DNA from: Enterobacter sp. RHBSTW-00175
Lineage (GTDB): Bacteria > Pseudomonadota > Gammaproteobacteria > Enterobacterales > Enterobacteriaceae
Assembly: GCF_013927005.1 (NCBI RefSeq)
Contig: NZ_CP055930.1
Coordinates: forward strand, 2,728,001 to 2,792,000
Direction of reading: 5' to 3'
DNA length: 64,000 bases
Shown here: positions 33,999 through 43,010 of the stretch, piece by piece
How the letters are laid out: each line of letters begins with the position of its first letter
Numbering within the stretch: position 1 is the first letter of the stretch
Made by a program: the position numbers and the translations under genes
The notes under the pieces: generated by a model
Databases searched by the model: none
What the model saw: only the letters and a program-made list of their open reading frames with translations
What the model was told of the DNA's origin: nothing

Positions 33999-36593
33999 AT
34001 GGATGTCTTACAGGAAATATTGAAATGGTCTAGTTCCGAGCTACCCCTCTGGGCAAGAGACTGCTTAAGGAGACAATTGGCTTCTCCCTCATTGGAGGAT
34101 AGTGATTATGAAGAATTATTGGAATTGATAAAGATTGAAAATAAAATATTGCCCTCCGATAAATTAGAATCTCTCCCCTTAAATAAGGATCATATTCCGG
34201 TTTCAGCGGTTAATGATCAAGTCATTAAGATTAAAGAACTAAGTAGTCTTGTTCACGTGAACAGGATTGCGCCTGACCAAAAAATTGCATTCTGTGATAA
34301 TGGGATTACCATCATTTATGGTATGAATGGTGCGGGAAAATCAGGATACGGGCGAGTTCTCAAGCATGCATGTAGAGCACGAGATAAAGGTGGTGCGATA
34401 CTCCCTAATGTAAACCTGCCTGGCTATTCATCCAATATACCTAACGGGAAATTTAAAATTTCTCTGAATGGGAAAGAACACGATTTACAATGGTCTTATA
34501 ATTCATCATCCCCAGAATTGTTGTCCTCAATTAGTGTTTTTGATACTCTTTGTGCATCATCATATCTGAAAGAAGGCGAGGCTGCTTATTTACCTCGCGG
34601 TCTCGATATTCTTGAAGAATTTGCAAATATAATAATTCCTAAATTAGCAGGGAAAGTTTTAGCCGAAGCTAAGGCTATAGATGTGAATAAAGAGATAACT
34701 CAAATTTTTACAGATGGCACTAGTGTATCTGATATATGTAAAGTATTGGACCATAAAACAGATGTCGTAAAATTAAGAGATTTAGCCACTTTAAGTGATT
34801 CCGAGCTAAGTAGAGATAAAGAGCTAGATAGAGTTCTGGCAGAAAAAAATCCTGAGGAAAAGTATAAAGAATTACTAAGAAGTGTATCGCACATAAAAGA
34901 GCTTTGCGTTAGGATCAATAATCAAAGTAAGTTTATAAATAACGCGGCCATGACAAAGCTTAAGTCGTTGATCGAAGGCGTTACTAATGCAGAAAAGGCA
35001 TTAAATGAGTCAGCGCAAAAACTTGCGGCCGGAGATGATTTATTGCCTAACACTGGTGAAGGTATCTGGAGAGATTTGTTTCTGTCTGCCAAAAAATACT
35101 CGCTCAGTTGTGCTTACCCAGGCCATGATTTTCCCTCCGTTGGTCGTGATGCAAAATGCGTTTTATGCCAGCAACCTATATCCGAAGCAACTGACAGAAT
35201 GTTACGCTTCAATGAGTTTATTAATGATGATATATCTAAATTATTAGATGAAAGGAAATCTTCTCTAAAAACAGCTAGAGAAAAAATATATACTGCTACC
35301 CTTGATTTTAGTTTTAATGCTGCAATACATATTGAAATTGGCAATGAGCATAGCGAATTAATTGAAAGAGTTAATAAGTATCAAGAAGATATTATCAATA
35401 CAAAGATTGCGATGCTTTCAATGATTGATAGTAAGAACTTCGCGAATATCGAATTTGATTATAATCCAATTTCAGAGCTAAGACTTCTGGCTGCTAGCAA
35501 GTTACGTGAAGCAAGGTTATATAAGCAAGCATCCAAAAAAAGAAAGATTGACGCTCTAATAAAGGAAAGTAAAGAACTCAAAGCACGAATTATGCTTGCG
35601 GAAAAATTAGAAGGCTTAATTTCTTTAGTTGGTAGGTTGAAATTATATAACACTCTTAACTCAATTAGCTTTTCAGCATTATCAAAAAAAGTATCAGATA
35701 AATCTAAGTTGTTTGCAAATTCAATAATAAGTAATGCTTTAAAAAAAGATTTGGATGAAGAATTTTCTAAATTGGGTGTTTCTCATATAAAAACAGTTCT
35801 CAAACCAAGAGTTTCTAAGGGGAAGGTTTTTTATAGTTTGCTTTTGGATATACCTGTCTCAAATAAGGTGGATTTAATTTTGAGTGAAGGGGAACAGAGG
35901 GCTGTATCGTTAGCATCTTTTTTAGCTGAATTAAAACTTGCCAACCATTCATGTGGGATCATTTTTGATGATCCAGTATCTTCTCTTGATCATCATAGAA
36001 GAAGACGGGTAGCAACAAGATTGGTTGAAGAAGCAAAAAATCGGCAGGTAATAATCCTCACGCATGATATCGCTTTTTTGAGCGAGTTAATATTTGCTAC
36101 CGAGAAAAATAATGTCGATAGCTTAATACATCACCTGCAATGGACTGGGGATTTTTCAGGCTGCGTTTATGATGGTTTACCTTGGGACAAGGTCAGCTAT
36201 AAAACCAGAGTTGAAAAGTTAAAACAAGAATCTCGGCAATTAGATCCTTGGCCTGTATATCCCAGTGCTGAGCAAGACAACTCGATGCGAAGATTATATA
36301 GCCGTATGAGATCAACGGTTGAGAAAATGGTTGAAGATGTGATATTCGCTGGGATTGTGGTTAGATTCAGTGAAATTATAGGCGTTGGCAATTTACATAA
36401 ATTAAGTGGGCTTGAGCGAGAATGTTGTATTGCGATTTCTGAACTCTGGTCAAAATGCCATCGTATTACTGATGCTCATGATCAACCTGCATACAAACAG
36501 ACAGCGTTACCAAGCCCTGATGAATTTCGGGCAGATTTAGAGCTTATTTTAGATTTAGCAAAAAAAGCAGCAGCGACTCAGATTAAAAAATAG
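33999..36593 (+). CDS. RloC/PrrC-like ABC-type ATPase, probable phage-defence protein
   Basis: An 864-residue protein of the AAA_13/Rad50-like class. Walker A is IIYGMNGAGKSGYGR (near residue 110). Long charged helical arms flank a CxxC motif (AKCVLCQQP, about residues 387-390) resembling a zinc hook. The ABC signature LSEGEQRAVSLASFLAE, Walker B GIIFDDPVSSLD and a switch His (ILTHDIAFL) follow. The C-terminal 100 residues hold RSTVE (R771, E775) and distal histidines (CHRITDAHD), recalling the R-x3-E...H set of PrrC/RloC anticodon nucleases, but spacing differs. It has low GC and stands alone. Nuclease activity is inference. Confidence 0.72.
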   Translation: MDVLQEILKWSSSELPLWARDCLRRQLASPSLEDSDYEELLELIKIENKILPSDKLESLPLNKDHIPVSAVNDQVIKIKELSSLVHVNRIAPDQKIAFCDNGITIIYGMNGAGKSGYGRVLKHACRARDKGGAILPNVNLPGYSSNIPNGKFKISLNGKEHDLQWSYNSSSPELLSSISVFDTLCASSYLKEGEAAYLPRGLDILEEFANIIIPKLAGKVLAEAKAIDVNKEITQIFTDGTSVSDICKVLDHKTDVVKLRDLATLSDSELSRDKELDRVLAEKNPEEKYKELLRSVSHIKELCVRINNQSKFINNAAMTKLKSLIEGVTNAEKALNESAQKLAAGDDLLPNTGEGIWRDLFLSAKKYSLSCAYPGHDFPSVGRDAKCVLCQQPISEATDRMLRFNEFINDDISKLLDERKSSLKTAREKIYTATLDFSFNAAIHIEIGNEHSELIERVNKYQEDIINTKIAMLSMIDSKNFANIEFDYNPISELRLLAASKLREARLYKQASKKRKIDALIKESKELKARIMLAEKLEGLISLVGRLKLYNTLNSISFSALSKKVSDKSKLFANSIISNALKKDLDEEFSKLGVSHIKTVLKPRVSKGKVFYSLLLDIPVSNKVDLILSEGEQRAVSLASFLAELKLANHSCGIIFDDPVSSLDHHRRRRVATRLVEEAKNRQVIILTHDIAFLSELIFATEKNNVDSLIHHLQWTGDFSGCVYDGLPWDKVSYKTRVEKLKQESRQLDPWPVYPSAEQDNSMRRLYSRMRSTVEKMVEDVIFAGIVVRFSEIIGVGNLHKLSGLERECCIAISELWSKCHRITDAHDQPAYKQTALPSPDEFRADLELILDLAKKAAATQIKK

Positions 36594-36633
36594 TTAATCT
36601 TTAAGCATTCAGGGAAGAATTCCCTGAATGCTT

Positions 36634-37131
36634 TCATTCAAATGAAGCCGCGATGACTTCCCCAGTGTTGGCGTTAAAAACACAAAAGTATTGCAATGGT
36701 ATCAGCATATTCATGCTGTTAATGGCCTTAGCCTGTTGTCCAAATGCTTGAATCGTTTTCTTTTGCTCGTTGTGCCAAAGGTAAGTGTCGAAAACTGGCC
36801 GCGCTTCACTTTCCTGCCACACATGGCGAAACGCTGCTTTCTTGTCCATTACCTGCTTGCACTCTTTGACGGGGTTGTGGTGCGCTTTTGCATAGCATTC
36901 CGGGGCGCTACCTAAGCACAAGGTCTTGTGTTTCGCTGCCGGGTGTTCTGCGCTTACAGCGGAAAATGCACATACGCCTAGCACCAATGAGAGGGTTCCA
37001 AGAATTCCCCATGAAACTGCGCGTAGCGTGCTGATCTGATGTTTTGAAACAATGCGAGCAACAAATCCATAGCTGACGCAACTAAGCGCGACACCCGCCA
37101 CCATTGGTAATAAAAAACCTGATCCCGCCAT
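36634..37131 (-). CDS. Membrane protein of unknown function
   Basis: A 165-residue protein with two N-terminal hydrophobic segments (GFLLPMVAGVALSCVSYGFV and AVSWGILGTLSLVLGVCAF), followed by a soluble domain with cysteines at LCLGSAPECYAKAH and VKECKQV that could form disulfides in the periplasm. The start MAGSGFLLP lies after a GGGAATC region. It is convergent with the RloC-like gene. No family recognised. Confidence 0.66.
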   Translation of the reverse strand: MAGSGFLLPMVAGVALSCVSYGFVARIVSKHQISTLRAVSWGILGTLSLVLGVCAFSAVSAEHPAAKHKTLCLGSAPECYAKAHHNPVKECKQVMDKKAAFRHVWQESEARPVFDTYLWHNEQKKTIQAFGQQAKAINSMNMLIPLQYFCVFNANTGEVIAASFE

Positions 37132-37371
37132 GATTCCCTCATTTTCAAAAACACATCACGCCTACTAGCGAATGTTGGGGACGACCAACCGATGACGATC
37201 ATAATACTTTGTGGATTTAAAATGTCACTATTGATGTTCTTTCTGAATCATTAAGGGTTGTCATGAGGCAGGCGGCTAATGCGAGTGACTCAGCCTGCTG
37301 AAGTTAGGATTGATTCAAAATGTCTCATGTAGAGCGTGGCCTTACAGTGGTCAAAACTGCACATTCAGTGC

Positions 37372-37836
37372 ATGAAAAAGACCTTGAGAATACAGTTTGG
37401 CGAGCGGGTAAAAGAACTCCGCATAGCCACCGGATTGAGCCAGGAAGCCTTCGCTGATCGGTGTGGGTTTGCACGTAGCTATATGAGCAGAATTGAACGT
37501 GGTGGCTCTAATGCGTCTCTGGACGCGATTGAGGTGCTGGCTAACGCTTTGAGCGTTGAGCCGTGGCAGTTATTAGCGTCTGGCTCATCTGAAGATAACG
37601 ACCCGGAACTGTTGGTTCCATACGCGGCCGATGGTTCCTGTTTTCACCCCGGTTTGGCGAGCACCCGTGATGGTTCGTTTGGTGTAGGTGATAAAGCGGC
37701 TCAGAAGCGTTTTGGCACCTTTTCCGAAGCGCTTGAGTATCTCCGTAGTATGGAGACGGCAAAATGGCGTAGGCCCAATGCCAGTGGCAACTGGGGCATT
37801 GTTTCGGCAGTGCGGTGGGACAAACTCAGAAAGTAG
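37372..37836 (+). CDS. XRE-family transcriptional regulator
   Basis: A 154-residue protein with an N-terminal Cro/C1-type helix-turn-helix (VKELRIATGLSQEAFADRCG, then FARSYMSRIERGGSNASLDA). The C-terminal part ends NASGNWGIVSAVRWDKLRK, a short domain seen behind XRE domains in island-borne regulators. The ATG at 37372 fits the domain start; an upstream in-frame start adds twelve unlikely residues. It is the last gene of the first element. Confidence 0.85.
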   Translation: MKKTLRIQFGERVKELRIATGLSQEAFADRCGFARSYMSRIERGGSNASLDAIEVLANALSVEPWQLLASGSSEDNDPELLVPYAADGSCFHPGLASTRDGSFGVGDKAAQKRFGTFSEALEYLRSMETAKWRRPNASGNWGIVSAVRWDKLRK

Positions 37837-38325
37837 TTCAAATGTAAGTTTATGAATTTTTATGCTGTATGGATGAACAGCATTCATTAAATGCTGATAG
37901 TCTTATGTTTCATCAGCCCTTTGTTTCTATAAGAGTGAATAAAACAGCAAAATGCGGGTGCGTTACGTAGGCGTTGCGGTGGCGTTTCAATTTGACGCTG
38001 AATGGATTAATTCATATCAATAACATTGAGTTAAATGGTTTTTATGAACAAGGCCCGCCGGGTTTAGCTTGTTTCAAAATCCGAACGCAGTGGCGTTTTC
38101 TTAACGCCCACTTAGCTGACAAACGTTCTTTCCTCCCGACCCGGCAGACCTCCATAAACATCAAAAGGCAGGTATGGCACGTTGATGTTTTGTGCCCTCA
38201 CGAACACTCGGTTTAATTCCGTCCACCGGATCAAACTTAAGATGTAGCCCCTAGAACAAAAAGGTCCTACGATTGTTCTTTTAAAGGCTAAAGGGAACGT
38301 GATTACAGCAGGTTATGGAGACTTA

Positions 38326-38349
38326 GGTTCGAGTCCGGCCTTCGCACCA
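38326..38349 (+). repeat. attR: Right attachment site of the first element / left end of the second
   Basis: GGTTCGAGTCCGGCCTTCG is identical to leuX 26697-26715; the next bases CACCA lack one G relative to the tRNA end. Because a second, P4-type integrase begins 197 bp further on, this site is both the right end of the first element and the old left end of another leuX-integrated element. Confidence 0.82.
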
Positions 38350-38362
38350 TCGGAACATCAAT

Positions 38363-38387
38363 AGACGTCAACGGACGTCTTTTTTTG
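38363..38387 (+). terminator. Rho-independent terminator after the displaced leuX end
   Basis: AGACGTCAACGGACGTCT followed by seven Ts: seven-pair stem with AACG loop. It was probably the terminator of the original leuX transcript before the first element separated it from the tRNA. Confidence 0.8.
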
Positions 38388-38546
38388 TGCCTGAAATCCA
38401 GTATCCACAAGGCTTTCCTCGCTTTTCCACTCAACCTAAGTCAACCTGATTCAATCTACATCAACTTACTGATGCGGGTACAACTGCGGGTATATCCCGG
38501 TTCGATAATGTTTGTACCCACACAGAACCCTTGAAAGGATACTCAT

Positions 38547-39806
38547 ATGGCTCTGAGTGATGTGAAGGTTCGTTCGGCTAAGCCTGAAGCAAAAGCCTAT
38601 AAGCTGACTGACGGCGACGGCATGGTTTTGCTGGTTCACCCTAACGGCTCAAAATACTGGCGGCTTCGTTATCGCTTTGGCGGTAAAGAGAAGATGCTGG
38701 CGCTGGGGAAATACCCAGAAGTGTCATTGGCGGATGCCCGGGCACGCCGGGATGAGGCCCGTAAGCTATTAGCGAATGGTGTCGATCCCAGTGAAAACAA
38801 GAAAGCCGTTAAGGTAGAGCAGGAACAAGAGGTGATAACGTTTGAAGTGGTAGCCAGAGACTGGCACGCCAGCAATCAGAAGTGGTCGGCATCGCATAGT
38901 GCTCGTGTATTGAAAAGCCTGGAAGATAATCTCTTTGCTGCTATCGGTAAGCGGAACATTGCAGAGCTTAAGACTCGGGATCTTCTTGTACCCATTAAAG
39001 CGGTGGAGTCATCCGGGCGTCTTGAAGTCGCCGCCCGTTTACAACAGCGAACTACCGCGATTATGCGCTTTGCTGTGCAGAGCGGTTTAATCGACTACAA
39101 TCCTGCGCAAGAAATTGCCGGTGCGGTTGCTACGGCGAAAAGAAAGCACCGTGCGGCTCTGGATCTTGAACGTATTCCCGAATTACTTCACCGCATAGAC
39201 CACTATTCTGGCAGACCCTTAACTCGATTGACTGTTGAACTCACTTTGTTGGTCTTCATCCGTTCAAGTGAGCTGCGTTTTGCCCGTTGGTCAGAAGTAG
39301 ACTTTGAAACGGCCATGTGGACGATCCCCGGTGAGCGTGAGCCACTGGAAGGAGTCAAGCATTCTCAGCGCGGTTCGAAGATGCGGACCCCACATCTTGT
39401 TCCCTTGTCGCGGCAAGCCTTAACTATCCTGGAAAAGATTAAAAGCATGAATGGGAATCGAGAGCTGATCTTTGTTGGTGATCATGATCCGCGTAAACCC
39501 ATGAGTGAGAACACGGTGAACAAGGCTTTGCGAGTGATGGGCTATGATACGAAAACGGAAGTCTGTGGGCATGGTTTCAGGACCATGGCTTGCAGTTCTC
39601 TGATTGAGTCAGGATTGTGGTCGAGGGATGCAGTGGAACGGCAGATGAGCCATCAGGAGCGTAGTTCTGTGCGTGCGGCATATATTCATAAAGCGGAACA
39701 TCTTGGGGAGCGAAGGTTGATGTTACAGTGGTGGGCGGATTATCTGGATAGAAATCGTGAAAGTAGGGTTAGCCCATTCGACTTTGGTAACCATTTATTC
39801 AGTTAA
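38547..39806 (+). CDS. P4-type integrase of the second element
   Basis: A 419-residue integrase. The N-terminal DUF4102 domain (MALSDVKVRSAKPEAKAYKL) is followed by the SAM-like core-binding domain and the catalytic domain with Arg in FIRSSELRFARWSE, HGFRTMACSSL (HxxR) and Tyr in RAAYIHKAEHLGERR. It has a GAAAGGA ribosome site. Orientation away from the leuX remnant is typical of P4-like islands. It appears intact. Confidence 0.93.
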   Translation: MALSDVKVRSAKPEAKAYKLTDGDGMVLLVHPNGSKYWRLRYRFGGKEKMLALGKYPEVSLADARARRDEARKLLANGVDPSENKKAVKVEQEQEVITFEVVARDWHASNQKWSASHSARVLKSLEDNLFAAIGKRNIAELKTRDLLVPIKAVESSGRLEVAARLQQRTTAIMRFAVQSGLIDYNPAQEIAGAVATAKRKHRAALDLERIPELLHRIDHYSGRPLTRLTVELTLLVFIRSSELRFARWSEVDFETAMWTIPGEREPLEGVKHSQRGSKMRTPHLVPLSRQALTILEKIKSMNGNRELIFVGDHDPRKPMSENTVNKALRVMGYDTKTEVCGHGFRTMACSSLIESGLWSRDAVERQMSHQERSSVRAAYIHKAEHLGERRLMLQWWADYLDRNRESRVSPFDFGNHLFS

Positions 39807-39931
39807 ATCAAGATAGTTGCAGATAATGGCTTTACATGTTTACGAACAATATACTTGAGTGCTAAAGCAGAACGAAAGCAGTTTTTTTATCAAAAATGGC
39901 TTTTAGTACTCGGATTTGAGGAGGTATCCTG

Positions 39932-40693
39932 ATGAACCATGAGCAGTTAGTTCAGTATGGATTCAAGTTTGGAAAAAATGGACCTCATGCAGCGCGTTGC
40001 ATGATGATCGAAGAATTGAAGATATTGCTCCAGGCACGGCCTGAGAACACCTTACAAGAAGAATATAGGGTAAGCATTGTGGATGACAATATTCTTCATA
40101 AACCCAGTTCTAGTGCCAGGAAACTAACTTATCGGCACATGGTTGGTCTTTATGGGATGTCTCCGCACATACCTTTGTTCAAATTTTTTCGTCAACTTTG
40201 GGAGCTATCTGAAGAAGCTCAGCCTCTACTCGCACTGCAATTGGCTATTGCAAGAGATCCACTACTTCGAGAATCTGTTGGGGTCATTACGGCACTTAAG
40301 CCTGGGCAAATCTTACCCAGAAGCGTTATGGAAGAACACCTAGCAAAAGACGATCCAGATCGATTTAGTCAGGCATCACTTCAGTCATTTGCTCGTAACA
40401 TTAGTGGCACATGGACTCAATCAGGTTATCTTTCGGGTAAGGTTAAAAAACAACGTACTGACCCAAAAGTAACGTATGTGAACGTGGTTTTTGCTCTACT
40501 TCTTGGGCACTTCCAGGGGCTTTCAGGTAAACGTTTGTTTGATAGCTTTTGGATGAAACTATTACCAGTTGATGAAACAACTTTGTACGAGCTTGCATAT
40601 AGAGCAACTTTGCGCGGCCTGATTAATTTCAAACAAGCCAGTGAGGTCGTTGAAGTGTCTTTTGCACCTCTGAATCTCCTAGTTAAGGAATAA
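39932..40693 (+). CDS. BrxA-like protein (DUF1819 family), BREX-type defence
   Basis: A 253-residue protein preceded by a strong GAGGAGGT ribosome site. The fold pattern follows BrxA/DUF1819 proteins: a helical middle (LWELSEEAQPLLALQLAIAR), the conserved ISGTWTQSGYLSG turn and the C-terminal LPVDETTLYELAYRATLRGL. BrxA is a small DNA-binding helper of BREX systems, which modify host DNA and block phage replication. A brxB-like gene follows after four bases, supporting the call. The assignment is by recalled sequence pattern, not search, and the class differs from the well-studied type I E. coli form. Confidence 0.65.
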   Translation: MNHEQLVQYGFKFGKNGPHAARCMMIEELKILLQARPENTLQEEYRVSIVDDNILHKPSSSARKLTYRHMVGLYGMSPHIPLFKFFRQLWELSEEAQPLLALQLAIARDPLLRESVGVITALKPGQILPRSVMEEHLAKDDPDRFSQASLQSFARNISGTWTQSGYLSGKVKKQRTDPKVTYVNVVFALLLGHFQGLSGKRLFDSFWMKLLPVDETTLYELAYRATLRGLINFKQASEVVEVSFAPLNLLVKE

Positions 40694-40697
40694 CGTG

Positions 40698-40869
40698 ATG
40701 TCTGACAGATTGTCAAAATTACTGAAAAGTTTTTCCAGTCACATCAGTGTGCCATGGGGTAACAATATCTCAGCTGAAGAGAAAGCTATCTTTGTCGTAT
40801 ATGACAAAGAGGATGAGCTTAAGCTTCGTGCTCGCATGACTGAATTTGAGCATGCATGCATCGAAAGCG
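40698..40869 (+). pseudogene. Truncated brxB-like gene (DUF1788), cut by IS3-family element
   Basis: The first 57 codons, MSDRLSKLLKSFSSHISVPW followed by IFVVYDKEDELKLRARMTEF, match the N-terminus of BrxB/DUF1788 proteins (about 190-200 aa). The frame then enters the inverted repeat of the IS element at 40870 and stops at 40950-40952. No brxB remainder, brxC, pglX, pglZ or brxL is found beyond the IS. The BREX locus is therefore a dead remnant here. Confidence 0.7.
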
Positions 40870-40887
40870 TGAATCGCCACGGAAAAT

Positions 40888-41796
40888 CTAGACACTTCCG
40901 AGCCGTTGATAATACTGGTTTTCATATTCTGTCGGTGACATCTGATCGCTAGAACCATGCCGACGCTTACTGTTATAAAACATTTCGATGTAATCAAAAA
41001 TATCGCTGCGGGCTTCTTCCCGCGTTCCGTAGATCTTTTTCTTTATCCGTTCGCGTTTCAACAACTGGAAAAAGCTTTCTGCAACCGCATTATCATGGCA
41101 GTTACCGCGACGGCTCATGCTGCCCTCCAGGCCGTGTGATTTCAGGAACGACTGCCACTCATGGCTTGTGTACTGACTGCCCTGATCCGAATGAACCAGC
41201 ACCTGTTTTTGGGGATTACGCCGCCATACAGCCATCAGCAGTGCGTTCAGGACAATGTCCTTTGTCATCCGGGATTGCATGGACCAGCCGATAATTTTGC
41301 GTGAGAACAGATCAACAACAACGGCAAGATACAGCCAGCCTTCGTGGGTCCTGATGTAGGTTATGTCCGTTACCCAACGCTCATCCGGAGCATCCGGATT
41401 GAACTGTCGCTGGAGCCTGTTGGGCGACACGATACTGGCCTCGCCTTTACGTGCCCGCGGGCTCCGGTATCCGACCTGAGCCTTTATCCCGACACGTTTC
41501 ATCAGTCGCCAGACCCGGTTCACTCCGCACTGTTGCCCGCTGTCCCGCAGATCCAGATGGATTTTGCGATAACCATAGACGCATCCCGATTCCAGCCAGA
41601 ACTGTTTAATCTGTCCTGTCAGTCTCAGGTCTGCCTGATGGCGTTGTGAATGCGGCTGCTGAAGCCAGGCGTAAAAACCACTAGGATGAACATCCAGCAC
41701 CCGACAGAGCAGGCGAACAGGCCAGCAACAGGAGTTGTCACGGATAAAGGCGTACCTCAGTCGGACAGCTTTGCGAAGTACGCCGCGGCTTTTTTT
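40888..41796 (-). CDS. IS3-family transposase OrfB (catalytic part of OrfAB)
   Basis: The rve integrase core shows Asp in WVTDITYIRTHEGWLYLAV, Asp in LVHSDQGSQYTS and Glu in NAVAESFFQLLKRERI. Upstream it reads through IKKSRGVLRKAVRLRYAFI without a good start codon to the A7 run at 41790-41796, where a -1 frameshift from orfA would give the OrfAB fusion; the lower end overlaps the terminal repeat. Residues from MLDVHPSGFYAWL onward are unambiguous. Confidence 0.9.
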   Translation of the reverse strand, partial: KKSRGVLRKAVRLRYAFIRDNSCCWPVRLLCRVLDVHPSGFYAWLQQPHSQRHQADLRLTGQIKQFWLESGCVYGYRKIHLDLRDSGQQCGVNRVWRLMKRVGIKAQVGYRSPRARKGEASIVSPNRLQRQFNPDAPDERWVTDITYIRTHEGWLYLAVVVDLFSRKIIGWSMQSRMTKDIVLNALLMAVWRRNPQKQVLVHSDQGSQYTSHEWQSFLKSHGLEGSMSRRGNCHDNAVAESFFQLLKRERIKKKIYGTREEARSDIFDYIEMFYNSKRRHGSSDQMSPTEYENQYYQRLGSV

Positions 41797-42041
41797 AATA
41801 TGTCCCGTTCGTCGGTAACCCGTTTCAGCTCTTTCTGGAGACGGCGGATCTCGGCCTGAGCATCTGACTGTTCTTTATTAGTGGAAGAATCCGGACCGTA
41901 CTTCTTTATCCAGGCGTAAAGGCTGTGGGTGGTGATATCGAGACGTGTTGCAACGCTGGCAACAGAATAACCGCGATCAACAACCTGTTTGACTGCTTCA
42001 GTTTTAAACTCTTCGGGATAACGCTTACCGCTCATGGGCAC
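41757..42041 (-). CDS. IS3-family transposase OrfA
   Basis: A 94-residue protein with an HTH_Tnp_1 domain (EEFKTEAVKQVVDRGYSVAS) and a C-terminal leucine-zipper-like coiled coil (AEIRRLQKELKRVTDERDIL). The end DILKKAAAYFAKLSD includes the A7 slippery run shared with orfB. It binds the terminal repeats and mediates oligomerisation. Confidence 0.9.
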   Translation of the reverse strand: MPMSGKRYPEEFKTEAVKQVVDRGYSVASVATRLDITTHSLYAWIKKYGPDSSTNKEQSDAQAEIRRLQKELKRVTDERDILKKAAAYFAKLSD

Positions 42042-42098
42042 CTCTCTTTAAGCCATCTTAAATGACTCTGAGGTGTCTGTTAAACCCATGGCGATTCA

Positions 42099-43010
42099 AC
42101 ATCCTGATTTTGTTTACGTTATTAATATTCGTAAGTGGTGTTTAGTTATCATGCGATAGAGTTCTATGTAACCAAACACTACGCAGATGCAAATGTTGAC
42201 AGCTCTACACACCGACTTTCCTGAATAAAGTTTGGTCTGGAAGCTTAGGGAACAGGTTTTTTGTTCTTATGGATGCCATTATGAGCGTTTTTTCTAGCTA
42301 TTAAAGTGTAATATCTTCGTTTTGTTAAGCCTGTTGATGACCCACGCAACAGCGTGATTGTTTGATTCGTCGATCTGCCCCTCCCTCCTAACATGCATAG
42401 CTGAGCTTTATGCATAAAGTGATGTGGTGGACGCCCCTCCCTAAGGTTGTCACTGGCTGCAAACCCTGCAAGCGCAGGCGGTATCACCAAAGCCCAAATG
42501 GGCCGTCATAAAAGTTACAGTAGGGAGTACAAAGTGGTGCTAGAAAATGCTGCTGGCGGTATACTTGCGGCCCAGGCGCTACCATACCTGACCGCACTTC
42601 TTTGATGCTTGTGCAAAATCATTTGAACGTCCTGATTATAGTTCCCAGTAGAGTCCCCCGCACAAGTTAACGGGAATGCGTTAATGTGTTAGCCCGTCCC
42701 CGTTTTTGCTATCGCTACGGGTTGACACATCGCCTGAACCTGTTTTTGTAACTGGTTAAATGGCGCAATATAAACGTCTTTACCCGGTCGATTAACGATA
42801 ATCGGCGTTATGTTCGTGATCAGTACCCGTCACAGTCAGCCATGCGTCACGTATGATCTCGCTTATTGCCTGCTGAGTATTCTCAATATGTTGAACGTTG
42901 CTTATAGCCCCCAGTGTATCAAGATTCATCAACAGCAGCATTTTGCGTTCTGGTGCACTGACAGACTCCCACAACCAGTGTAGTACTGTGGGAGGCGAAT
43001 GACGGCGTGC
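42099..43010. other. Degenerate region right of the IS3 element
   Basis: No secure gene. The interval 42300-42760 has several hairpins (for example ATGCATAGCTGAGCTTTATGCAT-like at about 42394-42416) and a repeated CGCCCCTCCCT / GCCCCTCCCT motif, as in control regions of P4-like satellites. A 60-residue minus-strand frame at 42792-42974 (SAPERKMLLLMNLDTLGA) could be a small satellite gene but lacks other support. Confidence 0.35.

Larger units (their letters stand above)
37837..38546. other. Gene-free junction between the two elements
   Basis: No supportable gene in 710 bp. It contains the right attachment repeat (38326-38349), a terminator (38363-38387) and the promoter region of the second integrase. 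Residual leuX-like DNA is limited to the 3' end. Confidence 0.6.
40870..42098 (-). mobile_element. IS3-family insertion sequence
   Basis: A 1229-bp element with imperfect terminal inverted repeats: left TGAATCGCCACGG...AGACACTTCCGAG and right, read inward, TGAATCGCCATGG...AGACACCTCAGAG. It encodes overlapping orfA and orfB on the minus strand with an A-rich slippery site. The bases flanking the ends (GCG on the left, ACA on the right) do not match, so the usual 3-4-bp target duplication is absent. Confidence 0.9.

Noticed and set aside
42245..42490. An 81-residue minus-strand frame right of the IS3 element
   Set aside because: No ribosome site, low-complexity basic sequence, and the DNA has hairpins and repeats more like a control region.
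42300..42530. Possible retron msr-msd or P4 immunity RNA
   Set aside because: Some hairpins and a repeated CCCCTCCCT motif exist, but no reverse transcriptase gene is near and no specific structure could be confirmed.
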